Positions 8,328-16,430 of a stretch of 64,000 nucleotides of DNA are shown piece after piece. The stretch lies in NCBI GenBank assembly GCA_016712315.1, contig JADJRG010000017.1:434001-498000 (forward strand). Reading direction: 5' to 3'. The position numbers and the translations under genes are program-made. Numbering within the stretch: the first letter of the stretch is position 1; every line of letters starts with the position of its first letter. Origin of the DNA: Nannocystis sp. (lineage in GTDB: Bacteria > Myxococcota_A > Polyangia > Nannocystales > Nannocystaceae). The notes beneath the pieces were generated by a model. The model had not been told where the DNA came from, ran no database searches, and saw nothing but the letters and a program-made list of their open reading frames with translations.

Positions 8328-10489
8328 TCAGCGGGCGAGCACCTCGAGCAGGTCGGAGCGGGTGTCGGTCCAGACGGGGTAGGGGGCGGCGCGCTCTTCT
8401 TCGTCCTCTTCTTCGGTGGCGTCGGCGACGGTGGGGACGTCGAAGACGGCGCGGCTGCGGCTGAGCAGCATCCAGTCGCTGGCCCAGGTGATGTCGTCCT
8501 CGCTGCTGTCGCCGACTTTGATGATCTCGAGGTCGAGGCGCTGGGCGAGGCCGCGGGCGAGCGGGGCGAGGTCGAGGTAGCGGTTGGAGATGTGGAGGGC
8601 GATCACGCCGTCGTCGTCGCGGAGGTGGCGGAGGTAGAGCTCGATGGCCTCGACGGTGATGAGGTGGGCAGGGATCGAGTCGCTGCTGAAGGCGTCGACG
8701 ACGAGCACGTCGTAGCCCTGGGGCGGCTCGCGCTCGAGGCTGAGGCGGGCGTCGCCGAGGGCGACGGTGGCCTCGCCGGCGCTGTCGCGGAGGTAGGTGA
8801 AGAGGGGGGCGTCGCCGGTGGAGAGGGCGACGACCTTGGGGTCGATCTCATAAAAACGGATCCGATCGCCGGTGAGCGCGTAGGTGGCGATGGTGCCGGT
8901 GCCTAGGCCGATGACGCCGATCGCGAGGGGCTGGTTGCGGTACCGCCGCGGGTGGTGATCGGCGGCGAGGCCGACGCCGCTGTGGCCGGCGTAGTAGCTG
9001 TTGGGGACGTGGCGGTAGTCGGGCTCGGTGAACTGGATCCCGTGGGTGATCCGGCCGTGGCGGAGGCGGAGGTAGGGGCCGTGCGTGCCTCGATCGAGGT
9101 CGATCCGCAGGGTGCCGAAGAAGCCTCGATCATTGAGGAGGTTGCCGCGCAGCTCGTCGGCGGCGTGGTAGGTGAGGGCGCCGCCGAGGGCGATGAGGTA
9201 GATGGCCGAAAAGACAGGCGCGAGCCAGCGGCGGCGACGCTTGGGCGCGGCGGCGCGGGTCAAGAGCAGGGCGAGCAGGGCGGCGCCGGCGAAGAGGGAC
9301 AGGGGGAGCTCCCAGAGGCCGAGGAAGGCGAGGGGAGCGACGACGCCGCAGAAGATCCCGCCAGCGGCGCGCCGGCGGCGATGAGGAGGTAGTAGGCGGT
9401 GAGGTGGCGGGTGTGCGGCTGGCGACGGGCGAGCTCGCCGTGGCAGACCATGCAGTAGGCGAGCAACGCGAGGAGCAGGCCGCCGAGCTGGAGGACGACG
9501 GGGACGTCGACGCCGAAGAGGAGGATGGTGGCCGCGCCGGCGCCGCTGAGGAGGAGGAGCGGCGCCCAGAGGCCGCGGTGGTAGAGGCGGGGGGCCTCAA
9601 AGCAGAGGATGAAGGTGAGCAGGTAGAGGGCGAGGGGGAGCATCCACAAAAATGGGATGACGGCGACCTCGAGGGTGATCTGGGTGGTGACCGCGAGCAG
9701 GAGGGCGGAGGGGATCGCGGCGAGCACGAACCATAAGGCGCGCTGGGCGAGCGAGAGGGGCGCGCCGGCATCCGCGGCGGGGGGCTTGGGTTGAGCGTTG
9801 AGCGCGGTGGGTTGAGCGTTGAGCGTGGTGGGTTGAGCGTCGAGCGTTTGGGCGGTGGGCGAGCTCTGGGCGGCGCCAGCGAGCAGGGCGAGGCGGCCGC
9901 AGAGCAGGACGTAGAGAAAGAAGCCGAGGCTCCAGAGCCAACCTTGGCCGGCGATCGCGAGGTTGGGCTCGATGAGGAAGGGGTAGGTGCCGAGGCCGAG
10001 CAAGGAGCCGAGGTTGGAGAGCGCGTAGAGGCGGTACGGCGAGGCGCCGGGGTAGAGGCGGGCGTACCAGCTCTGGAGCAGCGGGCCAGTGGCGGCGAGG
10101 GCGAGGAAGGGCAGGCCGATGGTGGTGAGCAGGAGGGCGATGATCGCGGGGATCGGGGCGTCACCCGCTTGTGGCCTCCAGGTGTCGCCGGGGATGATGG
10201 GGGCGGGCCAGCCGGCGAGGCGGGTGACGAGGAGGAGGAGGCAGAGGAGGAGCAGGGTGAGGTGGACGGCGCGCTGGCGAGGCGCTGGCCGCCGAGCGAG
10301 GGCGTGGGCGTAGGCGTAGCCGCCGAGCAGGGCGAGCTGAAAAAAGAGCATGCAGGTGGTCCAGACGGCAGGGGCGCCGCCGAACCACGGGAGCAGGCGC
10401 TTGCCGAGGATGAACTGGACCTGGAAGAGCAGGAAGGCGCCGAGGCCGATCGCGGCGGCGAAGAGGGCGAGGTCGGCGCGCTGTTTCAT
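8328..10489 (-). pseudogene. Membrane-spermidine-synthase-like fusion, single frameshift
   Basis: The N-terminal part from ATG 10489 encodes about 380 residues with ten or so membrane segments (LALFAAAIGLGAFLLFQVQF onward). The C-terminal part (8328 to about 9360) encodes a SAM/aminopropyl-transferase fold with GVIGLGTGTIATYA, an acidic end in FYEIDPKVV, and VVDAFSSDSIPAHL. In relatives these form one protein. Here the frame changes between about 9357 and 9380: frame one reads YLLIAAG and then nonsense, while the neighbouring frame resumes with GGIFCGVVAPLAF. One missing base explains it. The C-terminal piece alone would start only from an unlikely internal TTG (9263). It is either a pseudogene or a sequence error. 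The family is called 'fused MFS/spermidine synthase'; true substrates are unknown. Confidence 0.85.
9791..9853. repeat. 21-bp tandem repeat, three copies
   Basis: Copies begin at 9791, 9812 and 9833; the first two are nearly identical and the third is degenerate. On the coding (minus) strand they encode a repeated seven-residue unit (TTLNAQP / TALNAQP / QTLDAQP) in the linker between membrane segments of the spermidine-synthase-like fusion. The period is a multiple of three, so copy changes keep the frame. Confidence 0.85.
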
Positions 10490-10600
10490 GGGTGAGGGCG
10501 CCGTGTGGGCGGGTGCGGCAGTCTAACCGCGCGGGCCGCCGTGATGATCATGGCGTGGCGGGGCGATGTCGCGCTCCGCAGGCGTGATAAGGTCGTGGTG

Positions 10601-11887
10601 ATGGCTGTGAAGGCGCTTGAATGTCCGAAGTGCGGGGCGAGCCTCGCCCTGGTGGCGGGGCAGCAGAGCTACACGTGTGGCTATTGCAGGACCCACTTCA
10701 CGTCGACGAGTGCGCCGGCGCCGGCGCCGGCGCCCGCTCCCCCGAGCCAGGCGCGGCCTGCTCACGATCCGGCGGCGGCGGGCCGGGTGGTGATGCGCGT
10801 GTTGGTGACCAGCATGGTGATGACGGCGGTGATCGGGATCGGGGTGACGATGCTGATCACGCGCACGCAGAGCGACTTCGCTCAGGTGATCGCGGAGAGC
10901 ATGCCGGGCGTGACGATGCCGGCGATGCCAGGGATGCCGGTGGTGCCAAAAGCGGGCGGGCGCTCGTTATGGGACGACGTGGGCGGGGCGCCGCTGCCGG
11001 CGCAGGTGGCAGGGCAGGCGGCGGTGCTCGGGCGGATCCGCGCGTTCCCGGAGGACCAACTGTATATCGTCGCGGCGCGGGCGGCGGACGCGGGCACGAT
11101 CTACCAGGTGGGGCCGCTGGGGACGTATGGCGACGGCTACCGGGCGACCCACTTCGCGGCGCTGGGGGAGCGCCTGGTGGTGAGTGACCTGCGACCGACG
11201 CTGCGGGTGGTGGAGCTGGCGAGCGGGAAGGCGCTGAAGGAATTTCCGCTCAGCGATCGGGTGGAGGCGATGTGTACGGTCGAGGGCGCGACAGAGATCG
11301 GGATCGCGCTGGTGGACGAGCGGCGCCTGCGGCTCGACCCGGTGGCGCTGACGCTCGAGGACGGGGCGCCGCCGAAGGGCTGCGTGCTCGACGGCAGCCC
11401 GTTTCGCCGACACAAGGATCCGCCGGGGGTGAAGGCGCCGAAGGTGGAGGGCTTTCGCGGCGAGCAGATCGTGGTGGAGGGGCGGCTGGCGGTGAGCAAC
11501 GGGCACAAAGACCCGGGCACGGCGATCCCGCAGGCGGTGGGCTTCGACCCGAAGACGGGGGCGCAGCGCTGGCGTGAGGTGATCCCCTCGGTGGCGCCAG
11601 CGTCGGTGCAGGAGCGCTCGAATGAGCACGCGGCGCTGGCCGGCGGGCGTTTTTTTACGATCTACAAGGTGGGCTCGGAGGACACGCACGTGGCGGCGTT
11701 CGACGCGGAGAGCGGGGCGCGGCTGTGGGACCACCAGCTCCGGCCGATCTTCGCGGTGGATAAGATCAGCGGGGTGGTGGCGACCAAGGAGCACGTGTTT
11801 GTCGTGCGTACGAGCTCGCTCGACATCCTGGAGGCGGCGACGGGGGCGCCGCGGGGGACGGTCGGCGACGACACGTACGACCGTTAA
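10601..11887 (+). CDS. Zinc-ribbon, single-TM, PQQ-like beta-propeller protein
   Basis: A protein of 428 residues. The N-terminus has a zinc ribbon (CPKC at 8-11, CGYC at 26-29), then an Ala-Pro linker (APAPAPAPAP), then one membrane helix around 65-88 (VLVTSMVMTAVIGIGVTML). A Met-Pro-rich spacer follows. The rest, about 300 residues, resembles PQQ/WD-like blades (VVELASGKALKEF, GFDPKTGAQRWREV, AFDAESGARLWDHQL). The topology predicts a cytosolic zinc ribbon and an external propeller. ATG 10601 places the zinc ribbon at the N-terminus; longer frames from 10505 add only low-complexity sequence. Substrate or partner unknown. It is divergent from the spermidine-synthase-like gene. Confidence 0.75.
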   Translation: MAVKALECPKCGASLALVAGQQSYTCGYCRTHFTSTSAPAPAPAPAPPSQARPAHDPAAAGRVVMRVLVTSMVMTAVIGIGVTMLITRTQSDFAQVIAESMPGVTMPAMPGMPVVPKAGGRSLWDDVGGAPLPAQVAGQAAVLGRIRAFPEDQLYIVAARAADAGTIYQVGPLGTYGDGYRATHFAALGERLVVSDLRPTLRVVELASGKALKEFPLSDRVEAMCTVEGATEIGIALVDERRLRLDPVALTLEDGAPPKGCVLDGSPFRRHKDPPGVKAPKVEGFRGEQIVVEGRLAVSNGHKDPGTAIPQAVGFDPKTGAQRWREVIPSVAPASVQERSNEHAALAGGRFFTIYKVGSEDTHVAAFDAESGARLWDHQLRPIFAVDKISGVVATKEHVFVVRTSSLDILEAATGAPRGTVGDDTYDR

Positions 11888-11919
11888 CGCGGCGAGGGCG
11901 AGGGCGAGGGCGAGGCGGC

Positions 11920-13392
11920 TCAGCCGGGCTTGATGCCGGCGAGGCCGCTGCCGGTGATGTCCGAGTAGGTGTAGTGGACGTTGGCGATCGGCAGCAGCTT
12001 CTTCTCGAGGGTGATCGGGTCCATCTGGTAGGCCCAGCCGTTGTAGTCGACCAGCCAGAGCTTGTTCTCCAGGTCAAAGCCGATGCCGAGGGGGGTGCCG
12101 CACTGGTCGAAGGTGTGGAAGTTGGTGATCGTCAGGGCGTCGCCGTTGACCTGGATGAGGCCGCAGCCGAGCGCGCCGCCGGCGTTGGAGGAGAGCCAGA
12201 CGTTGCCGGCGCTGTCAGTGGCGACGCCGCGGAAGAGGTTGCCCTCGCTGCCGGCGACGAGGCCCCAGCTCTCGCTCGTGGGATCAAAGACGGAGACGCC
12301 GCCGTGGCCCTGCCAGTTGGCGAACCACACGCGGCCGCCCGCGTCGATGCCCATGCCGTAGTGCGAGTCGGCGTTGGGCGAGTCCCAGCGCTGGACCTCG
12401 AGGGTGACGGGATCAACGCGGTAGGCGACGTTGGTGAAGACGCCGGTGGTCCAGACGGCGCCGTCTGGGTCGATGGCGGCGCCGTAGGGGGCGTAGCCGT
12501 TGATGCCGTCAATGTTGACGGGCCAATTCGGGAGCGGGACGGTGGCCTCGATCTCGCCGGTGTAGCTGTTGAGGCGGGTCATCTGCGCTTGACCGGGGGC
12601 GCTCAAGGTGCCGACCCAGACCTTCTCGTCCTCGTACTCGCAGGTCTTTTGGTTAAAGGTAGGGAGGCCGAAGGTGGTGCCGCGCGGGCCGGCGCCGACG
12701 CTGAAGGGGGTGTTGATCTTGGCGGTCCAGAGGATGCACTCCTCGTCGGCGTAGTTGAGGAGGGTGTCCTTGTTGGGCGAGGTCTCGATGACGCCGTTGC
12801 CGTTGCGATCGACGCAGTCGGCGACGTTGGCGGCGATCTTGGTGACGGTGCCGGCGCCGCGGTTGGCGACGACCATAAAGCGACCGTCGATGTTGACGCT
12901 GGTGCGGGAGGGATCGGCGGCGCCGCTCTGCACAGGGTCGGACCAGAAGCGGGCCTCCTCCGCCAAGGTGAGGGTGTTGACGCGGGAGACGCTGCCTTGA
13001 TCGGTGTTGGAGACCCAGAGGAAGCTGAACTCGCCGCCGCCGCCGCCGTCGCAGGGAGGATCGCCGGTGGTGTCGGTGTCGGTGTCGGTGGGATCCGTGG
13101 TGGTCGTGGTGGTGGGGTCGCTGTCGCTGTCGCTGTCGCTGACCTTGCTGGTGGTGGAGTCGTCGGTCGTGCCTTGGGACTCGCTCTCACCGGCGGTGCC
13201 GCCGCCGGTGGTGGCGCTGGTGGAGGCGTCGGTGTCGGTGTCGGTGGCGGCGGTGGTGGTGGCGGTGCCCTCGGTGAGCAGGGTGGCGCTGCCCATGGTC
13301 TCGCGGCCGTCGTCGCCGCCGCTGCAGGCGAGCGCGAGGGCGGTGGCGGTGAGCAGGGCGTGGCGCGGGCGAGGGCGTGGTGGTGAAGCCAT
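11920..13392 (-). CDS. Vgb/SMP-30-like beta-propeller lipoprotein
   Basis: A 490-residue lipoprotein (lipobox ALAC at the end of a short signal peptide). A long Thr/Ser/Asp-rich linker covers residues ~25-115, with TDTDTD, SDSDSDSD and TTTTTTD runs. The folded part has repeated blades such as LWVSNTDQGSVSRVN, GAVWTTGVFTNVAYRVD, GRVWFANWQGHGGVSVFD and GNVWLSSNAGGALGCGLIQV, as in streptogramin-lyase/Vgb-like and NHL proteins. A calcium-like DRNGNGVIE motif interrupts it. This architecture is common for myxobacterial surface lipoproteins. It may bind or act on an extracellular ligand, but nothing identifies which. The preceding minus-strand gene lies 171 bases upstream. Confidence 0.8.
   Translation of the reverse strand: MASPPRPRPRHALLTATALALACSGGDDGRETMGSATLLTEGTATTTAATDTDTDASTSATTGGGTAGESESQGTTDDSTTSKVSDSDSDSDPTTTTTTDPTDTDTDTTGDPPCDGGGGGEFSFLWVSNTDQGSVSRVNTLTLAEEARFWSDPVQSGAADPSRTSVNIDGRFMVVANRGAGTVTKIAANVADCVDRNGNGVIETSPNKDTLLNYADEECILWTAKINTPFSVGAGPRGTTFGLPTFNQKTCEYEDEKVWVGTLSAPGQAQMTRLNSYTGEIEATVPLPNWPVNIDGINGYAPYGAAIDPDGAVWTTGVFTNVAYRVDPVTLEVQRWDSPNADSHYGMGIDAGGRVWFANWQGHGGVSVFDPTSESWGLVAGSEGNLFRGVATDSAGNVWLSSNAGGALGCGLIQVNGDALTITNFHTFDQCGTPLGIGFDLENKLWLVDYNGWAYQMDPITLEKKLLPIANVHYTYSDITGSGLAGIKPG
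13066..13146. repeat. Low-complexity hexamer repeats in lipoprotein linker
   Basis: GGTGTC and GTCGCT hexamers repeat several times. On the coding strand they give alternating Thr-Asp and Ser-Asp runs in the linker of the beta-propeller lipoprotein. These in-frame repeats are likely to vary in length between strains. Confidence 0.7.
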
Positions 13393-13563
13393 GGGGCTAC
13401 GCTAGCGCCGTTCACCGCGAGTGTCATCGCGGCGGGTGCGGCGCTAGGGCGCTGGCGCGGCGCGTTTTTGCGAAGACGTGCGGCATCGCGAGGTCAGCCT
13501 GTGACGCGGTTGTGACGTTGGGGGATCGCAGCGACAGGTGCGTCGCGAGGCGGTGGCGAACGA

Positions 13564-14862
13564 CTACTGCAACGCCAGGGTGACCGCGTAGCCGTAGTGA
13601 TCGGAGAGCTCGAAGGCGCCGGCGGCGCCGAAGTCGAGGGGCTCGGTGTAGACGATCTCGCTGGTGAGCACGCGGGCGTGGGCGCTGGGGTCGCGCATCA
13701 AGATGTAGTCGAGGCGAGCGGGGTACTCGGTGCCGGCGTATTGGCGGAAGTAGAGGGAGTTGCAGTCGCTGCCGGTGAAGGCGTCGTGGGCGATCTCGGC
13801 GCAGCGGCCGGCGAGCGGCTCGGCGCGGTAGGCGGCGCCGTCGAAGGGGAGGCGGAGCTGGGCCATACGCAGGACGTCGGTGGCGGGGGTGAGCAGGCTG
13901 TGGGTGTCGACGAGGCCGCCGTAGTGGAGGAAGAGCGGGTACATGGTGGCGTTGCGCCACCAGTCGACGACGGGCTCGCCGTCGACGTCGCCGAAGATGT
14001 CGTCGGGGTAATAGGGGGCGGCGTTGAAGTCGCCGGCGACGAGCACGAGATCGTCCGCGGGGCGGTCGGCGGCGTCGAGGCCGAGGTGGCGGGCTTGGGC
14101 GATCCGCTGGCGCCACAGCTCGGGGAAGGAGGTCATGTGGGTGTTGTAGACGTGGAGGACGCGGCCGGTGGGGGCGTGGCGGAAGCTCCAGCGGAGGAAG
14201 CCTCGCCTGACCCAAGGGCCAGGAAAATACTCGATCTCGCGTTGGGCCTCGTACTGGACCTCGAGGGTGCCCTGGGGGGCGGCGAGGAGCTGGTCGCGGA
14301 CGAGGATGACGAGGCCGTGTTGGACGTGCTTGTCGTCGGTGCCGGCGAAGACGGCGTAGCCGTAGGTGTCAGCGGCGGCGCGCAGGCGATCGACGTCCTC
14401 GAGCTCGAAGACCTCTTGCAAGCAGAGCACGTCCCAGTCGGCGCTGAGCAGCTCCTCGGGGGCGCGCAGGCGGCGGTGATCGATCTCGGGCACGCCGACG
14501 TGGGTGAAGGGGTACCAGCGATCGAGCAGGCCGAGGTTGTAGCTGAGCACGCGCAGGGTGAGAGCGCCGGATAAGGGGGCTAAGGCGGCGTGCTCGGCGG
14601 CTTGGAGCTCGAAGAGCGGGGTGGGATCGGGGGCGGCCGCGAAGTCGACGCGGTCCTCGAAGAAGAGATCTTCGACGGTGAGATCGGCGCCGCCGGCGAG
14701 GGCTTCGGCGAGGTAGGCGAGGCGGGGAGCGTCGGCGAGTTTGACCTGGTCTTGCGGGCTGGTCCCGAGATCGGCGGGGGTGATGTCATCGCCGCAGGCG
14801 AGCAGCGCGGGGCTGATGAGCGAGGCGAGGACGAGGGCGGCGCTGGCGCGGGTCGTGGGCAT
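13564..14862 (-). CDS. Secreted endonuclease/exonuclease/phosphatase-family lipoprotein
   Basis: A 432-residue protein with a lipoprotein signal (LISPALLAC). From about residue 105 it follows the EEP (DNase I/sphingomyelinase C-like) fold: LSYNLGL, then CLQEVF with the metal-binding Glu, YNTHM, LVAGDFNAAPY with catalytic Asp/Asn, and a terminal SDHYGY with the catalytic His. All core motifs are present, so it should be an active Mg-dependent phosphodiesterase. Length and the extracellular location suggest sphingomyelinase/phospholipase-like or DNase-like activity; the sequence does not decide between them. It is followed 9 bases upstream in the genome by the next minus-strand gene (14872-15564), probably in one operon. 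Confidence 0.85.
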   Translation of the reverse strand: MPTTRASAALVLASLISPALLACGDDITPADLGTSPQDQVKLADAPRLAYLAEALAGGADLTVEDLFFEDRVDFAAAPDPTPLFELQAAEHAALAPLSGALTLRVLSYNLGLLDRWYPFTHVGVPEIDHRRLRAPEELLSADWDVLCLQEVFELEDVDRLRAAADTYGYAVFAGTDDKHVQHGLVILVRDQLLAAPQGTLEVQYEAQREIEYFPGPWVRRGFLRWSFRHAPTGRVLHVYNTHMTSFPELWRQRIAQARHLGLDAADRPADDLVLVAGDFNAAPYYPDDIFGDVDGEPVVDWWRNATMYPLFLHYGGLVDTHSLLTPATDVLRMAQLRLPFDGAAYRAEPLAGRCAEIAHDAFTGSDCNSLYFRQYAGTEYPARLDYILMRDPSAHARVLTSEIVYTEPLDFGAAGAFELSDHYGYAVTLALQ

Positions 14863-14871
14863 GGCGGGTCC

Positions 14872-15564
14872 TTAAAACGCTCCGGCGGCGGCGAGGCCGG
14901 CGAAGCCGCGGCCGAGGCTGGGGACGAGGTTGATGTTGGCGCCGCGGCGAGCGCCGCGGGTATAGGCGAGCTGGGTGGCGCCGACGAAGGTGGCGCCGGC
15001 GCTGACCCAGAAGGTGGACTCCATGGCTCCGTAGAAGCAGGCGTTGGTGTCGCAGGCGCGCGAGAGGGGGAGGAGGAGGGCGCGGCTGAGCACGAAGAGG
15101 CCGAGGCCGCCGCTGAGCAGGCCGACGCCGAGCTTGTGGCGGCGAGTGAGGTCGAGCGGGCGGCCGCGGGCGGCGTCGTCGCGGCCGCGGCGGTGGGCGC
15201 CGGCGGTGAGCAGGCCTAGACCTGGCCCAAAGAACATGACGCTGTTCCAGTTGGTGAGGAAGGCGATGTTAGCGAGGCTCCAGCGGCCGAACGGCTCGCC
15301 TGGCTTGAGGCCGGCGGTGGTCGTCCAGAAGACCTCGAGGCCGACGCGGCCGAGCGCGCCGACGCCGGTGAGCACGCTGCCGGCGATCAGCAGGCCGCGG
15401 CCGGTCTTGCGTTTGGTGGGCGGGGCCGGGGCGGGCGCGCAGGCGAGCGGCGGCGGGTGGGCGGGCCCGAAGGGCGCGGGCTGGGCGGCGGGCTGGGCGG
15501 GCGCGTCAGGCGAGGCCTGGGTGGGCTCGGCGGTGAGGAGCAGCAGGGCGAGCGCGCGGATCAT
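14872..15564 (-). CDS. Hypothetical membrane protein
   Basis: A 230-residue protein with a weak N-terminal signal (IRALALLLLT), then a Pro/Ala-rich stretch and a Cys. Four hydrophobic segments follow: GLLIAGSVLTGVGALGRVGL, FLTNWNSVMFFGPGLGLLTAG, LGVGLLSGGLGLFVLSRALLL and FWVSAGATFVGATQLAY. Similar small multi-pass proteins with a 'GRxLLxAGxVLT' start are frequent in myxobacteria and have no assigned role. It precedes the EEP-family lipoprotein by 9 bases on the same strand, so cotranscription is likely. Confidence 0.7.
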   Translation of the reverse strand: MIRALALLLLTAEPTQASPDAPAQPAAQPAPFGPAHPPPLACAPAPAPPTKRKTGRGLLIAGSVLTGVGALGRVGLEVFWTTTAGLKPGEPFGRWSLANIAFLTNWNSVMFFGPGLGLLTAGAHRRGRDDAARGRPLDLTRRHKLGVGLLSGGLGLFVLSRALLLPLSRACDTNACFYGAMESTFWVSAGATFVGATQLAYTRGARRGANINLVPSLGRGFAGLAAAGAF

Positions 15565-15658
15565 GGGCGCGTCACCTTAGCGGAGGCGCGCGCTGTTGTC
15601 TGCTCTGCGGCGCGGCCGCCGTCGGCGCGTCGATCGCCGCCGGTGATAGGATCTGGCG

Positions 15659-16399
15659 ATGAGGGCCATCTCTGCGGCGATGTGGGCGGTGTTCGTGCTG
15701 TGCGGGTGCGCGGATCCTGGCGTGGCCGCGCCTGCGTCGGGCGGCGCGGCGATGACGCCCGAGGCGCACGTCGCTCCGGTGGAGACGCGGCGGGTGCCGC
15801 CGCCGACGCGCGTGGACGGCCGGAGCTCGGCGACGATGCGCTACTTTTACTGGGAGCCAGGGGTGGAGGTCGCGGACTTCGGCGGGGACGCGCGGGCGCG
15901 GGCCGAGGCGGTGCTGGCGTCGCCGTCGATCCGCGAGCTGCTCGGCGCCGAGGCGGAGGACGGCTTCGTGTTCCAGAAATTCGACGCAGCGCGGCAGATG
16001 GTCACGTTCCGGCAGACGCGCGCGTTCCGTGGCCAGCAGGTGGTGGTCGCGGAGGCGTTCGCGACGGTGGAGCTGGCCGGCGGGACGGCGCTGGTCTACC
16101 TCGGCACGGGGTTTCGCGCGGGGATCTCGCTGGCAGACTCGCCGCTCACGATCGATGAGGCGAAGGCCGAGGAGCTCGCGGTGGCCGCTTACGAGCGGCA
16201 TGAGGGGGCGAAGGGCGTGGCGACGAAGCACCTCGACCCAGGGCTGCGCGTGGAGAAGGCGGCGTGGTGGGGTGATCGTTTGGTCTTCCCGATCCACGTG
16301 GAGCGGGTCGACGACGGGGGACACTCGCGGCCGTGGATGATCTCCATCGACGCCCAGAGCGGCGAGGTGGCCGGCAGCTATCAGGCCTGGATCGAGTGA
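15659..16399 (+). CDS. Lipoprotein with PepSY/FTP-like domain
   Basis: A 246-residue predicted lipoprotein (lipobox VLCGC near residues 13-17). The folded region resembles the fungalysin/thermolysin propeptide (FTP) plus PepSY pattern. It has VTFRQTRAFRGQQVVVAEAFATV and SLADSPLTIDEAKAEELAVAAY, and the PepSY-like ending PWMISIDAQSGEVAGSYQ. In peptidases this part inhibits or chaperones the protease, but no peptidase domain is attached here. A stand-alone periplasmic inhibitor or chaperone is inferred. It sits between a divergent membrane-protein gene and a convergent peroxidase gene. Confidence 0.65.
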   Translation: MRAISAAMWAVFVLCGCADPGVAAPASGGAAMTPEAHVAPVETRRVPPPTRVDGRSSATMRYFYWEPGVEVADFGGDARARAEAVLASPSIRELLGAEAEDGFVFQKFDAARQMVTFRQTRAFRGQQVVVAEAFATVELAGGTALVYLGTGFRAGISLADSPLTIDEAKAEELAVAAYERHEGAKGVATKHLDPGLRVEKAAWWGDRLVFPIHVERVDDGGHSRPWMISIDAQSGEVAGSYQAWIE

Positions 16400-16430
16400 G
16401 GGCCGCGTCGCTCTGGGGTCGGTAGGGGCG

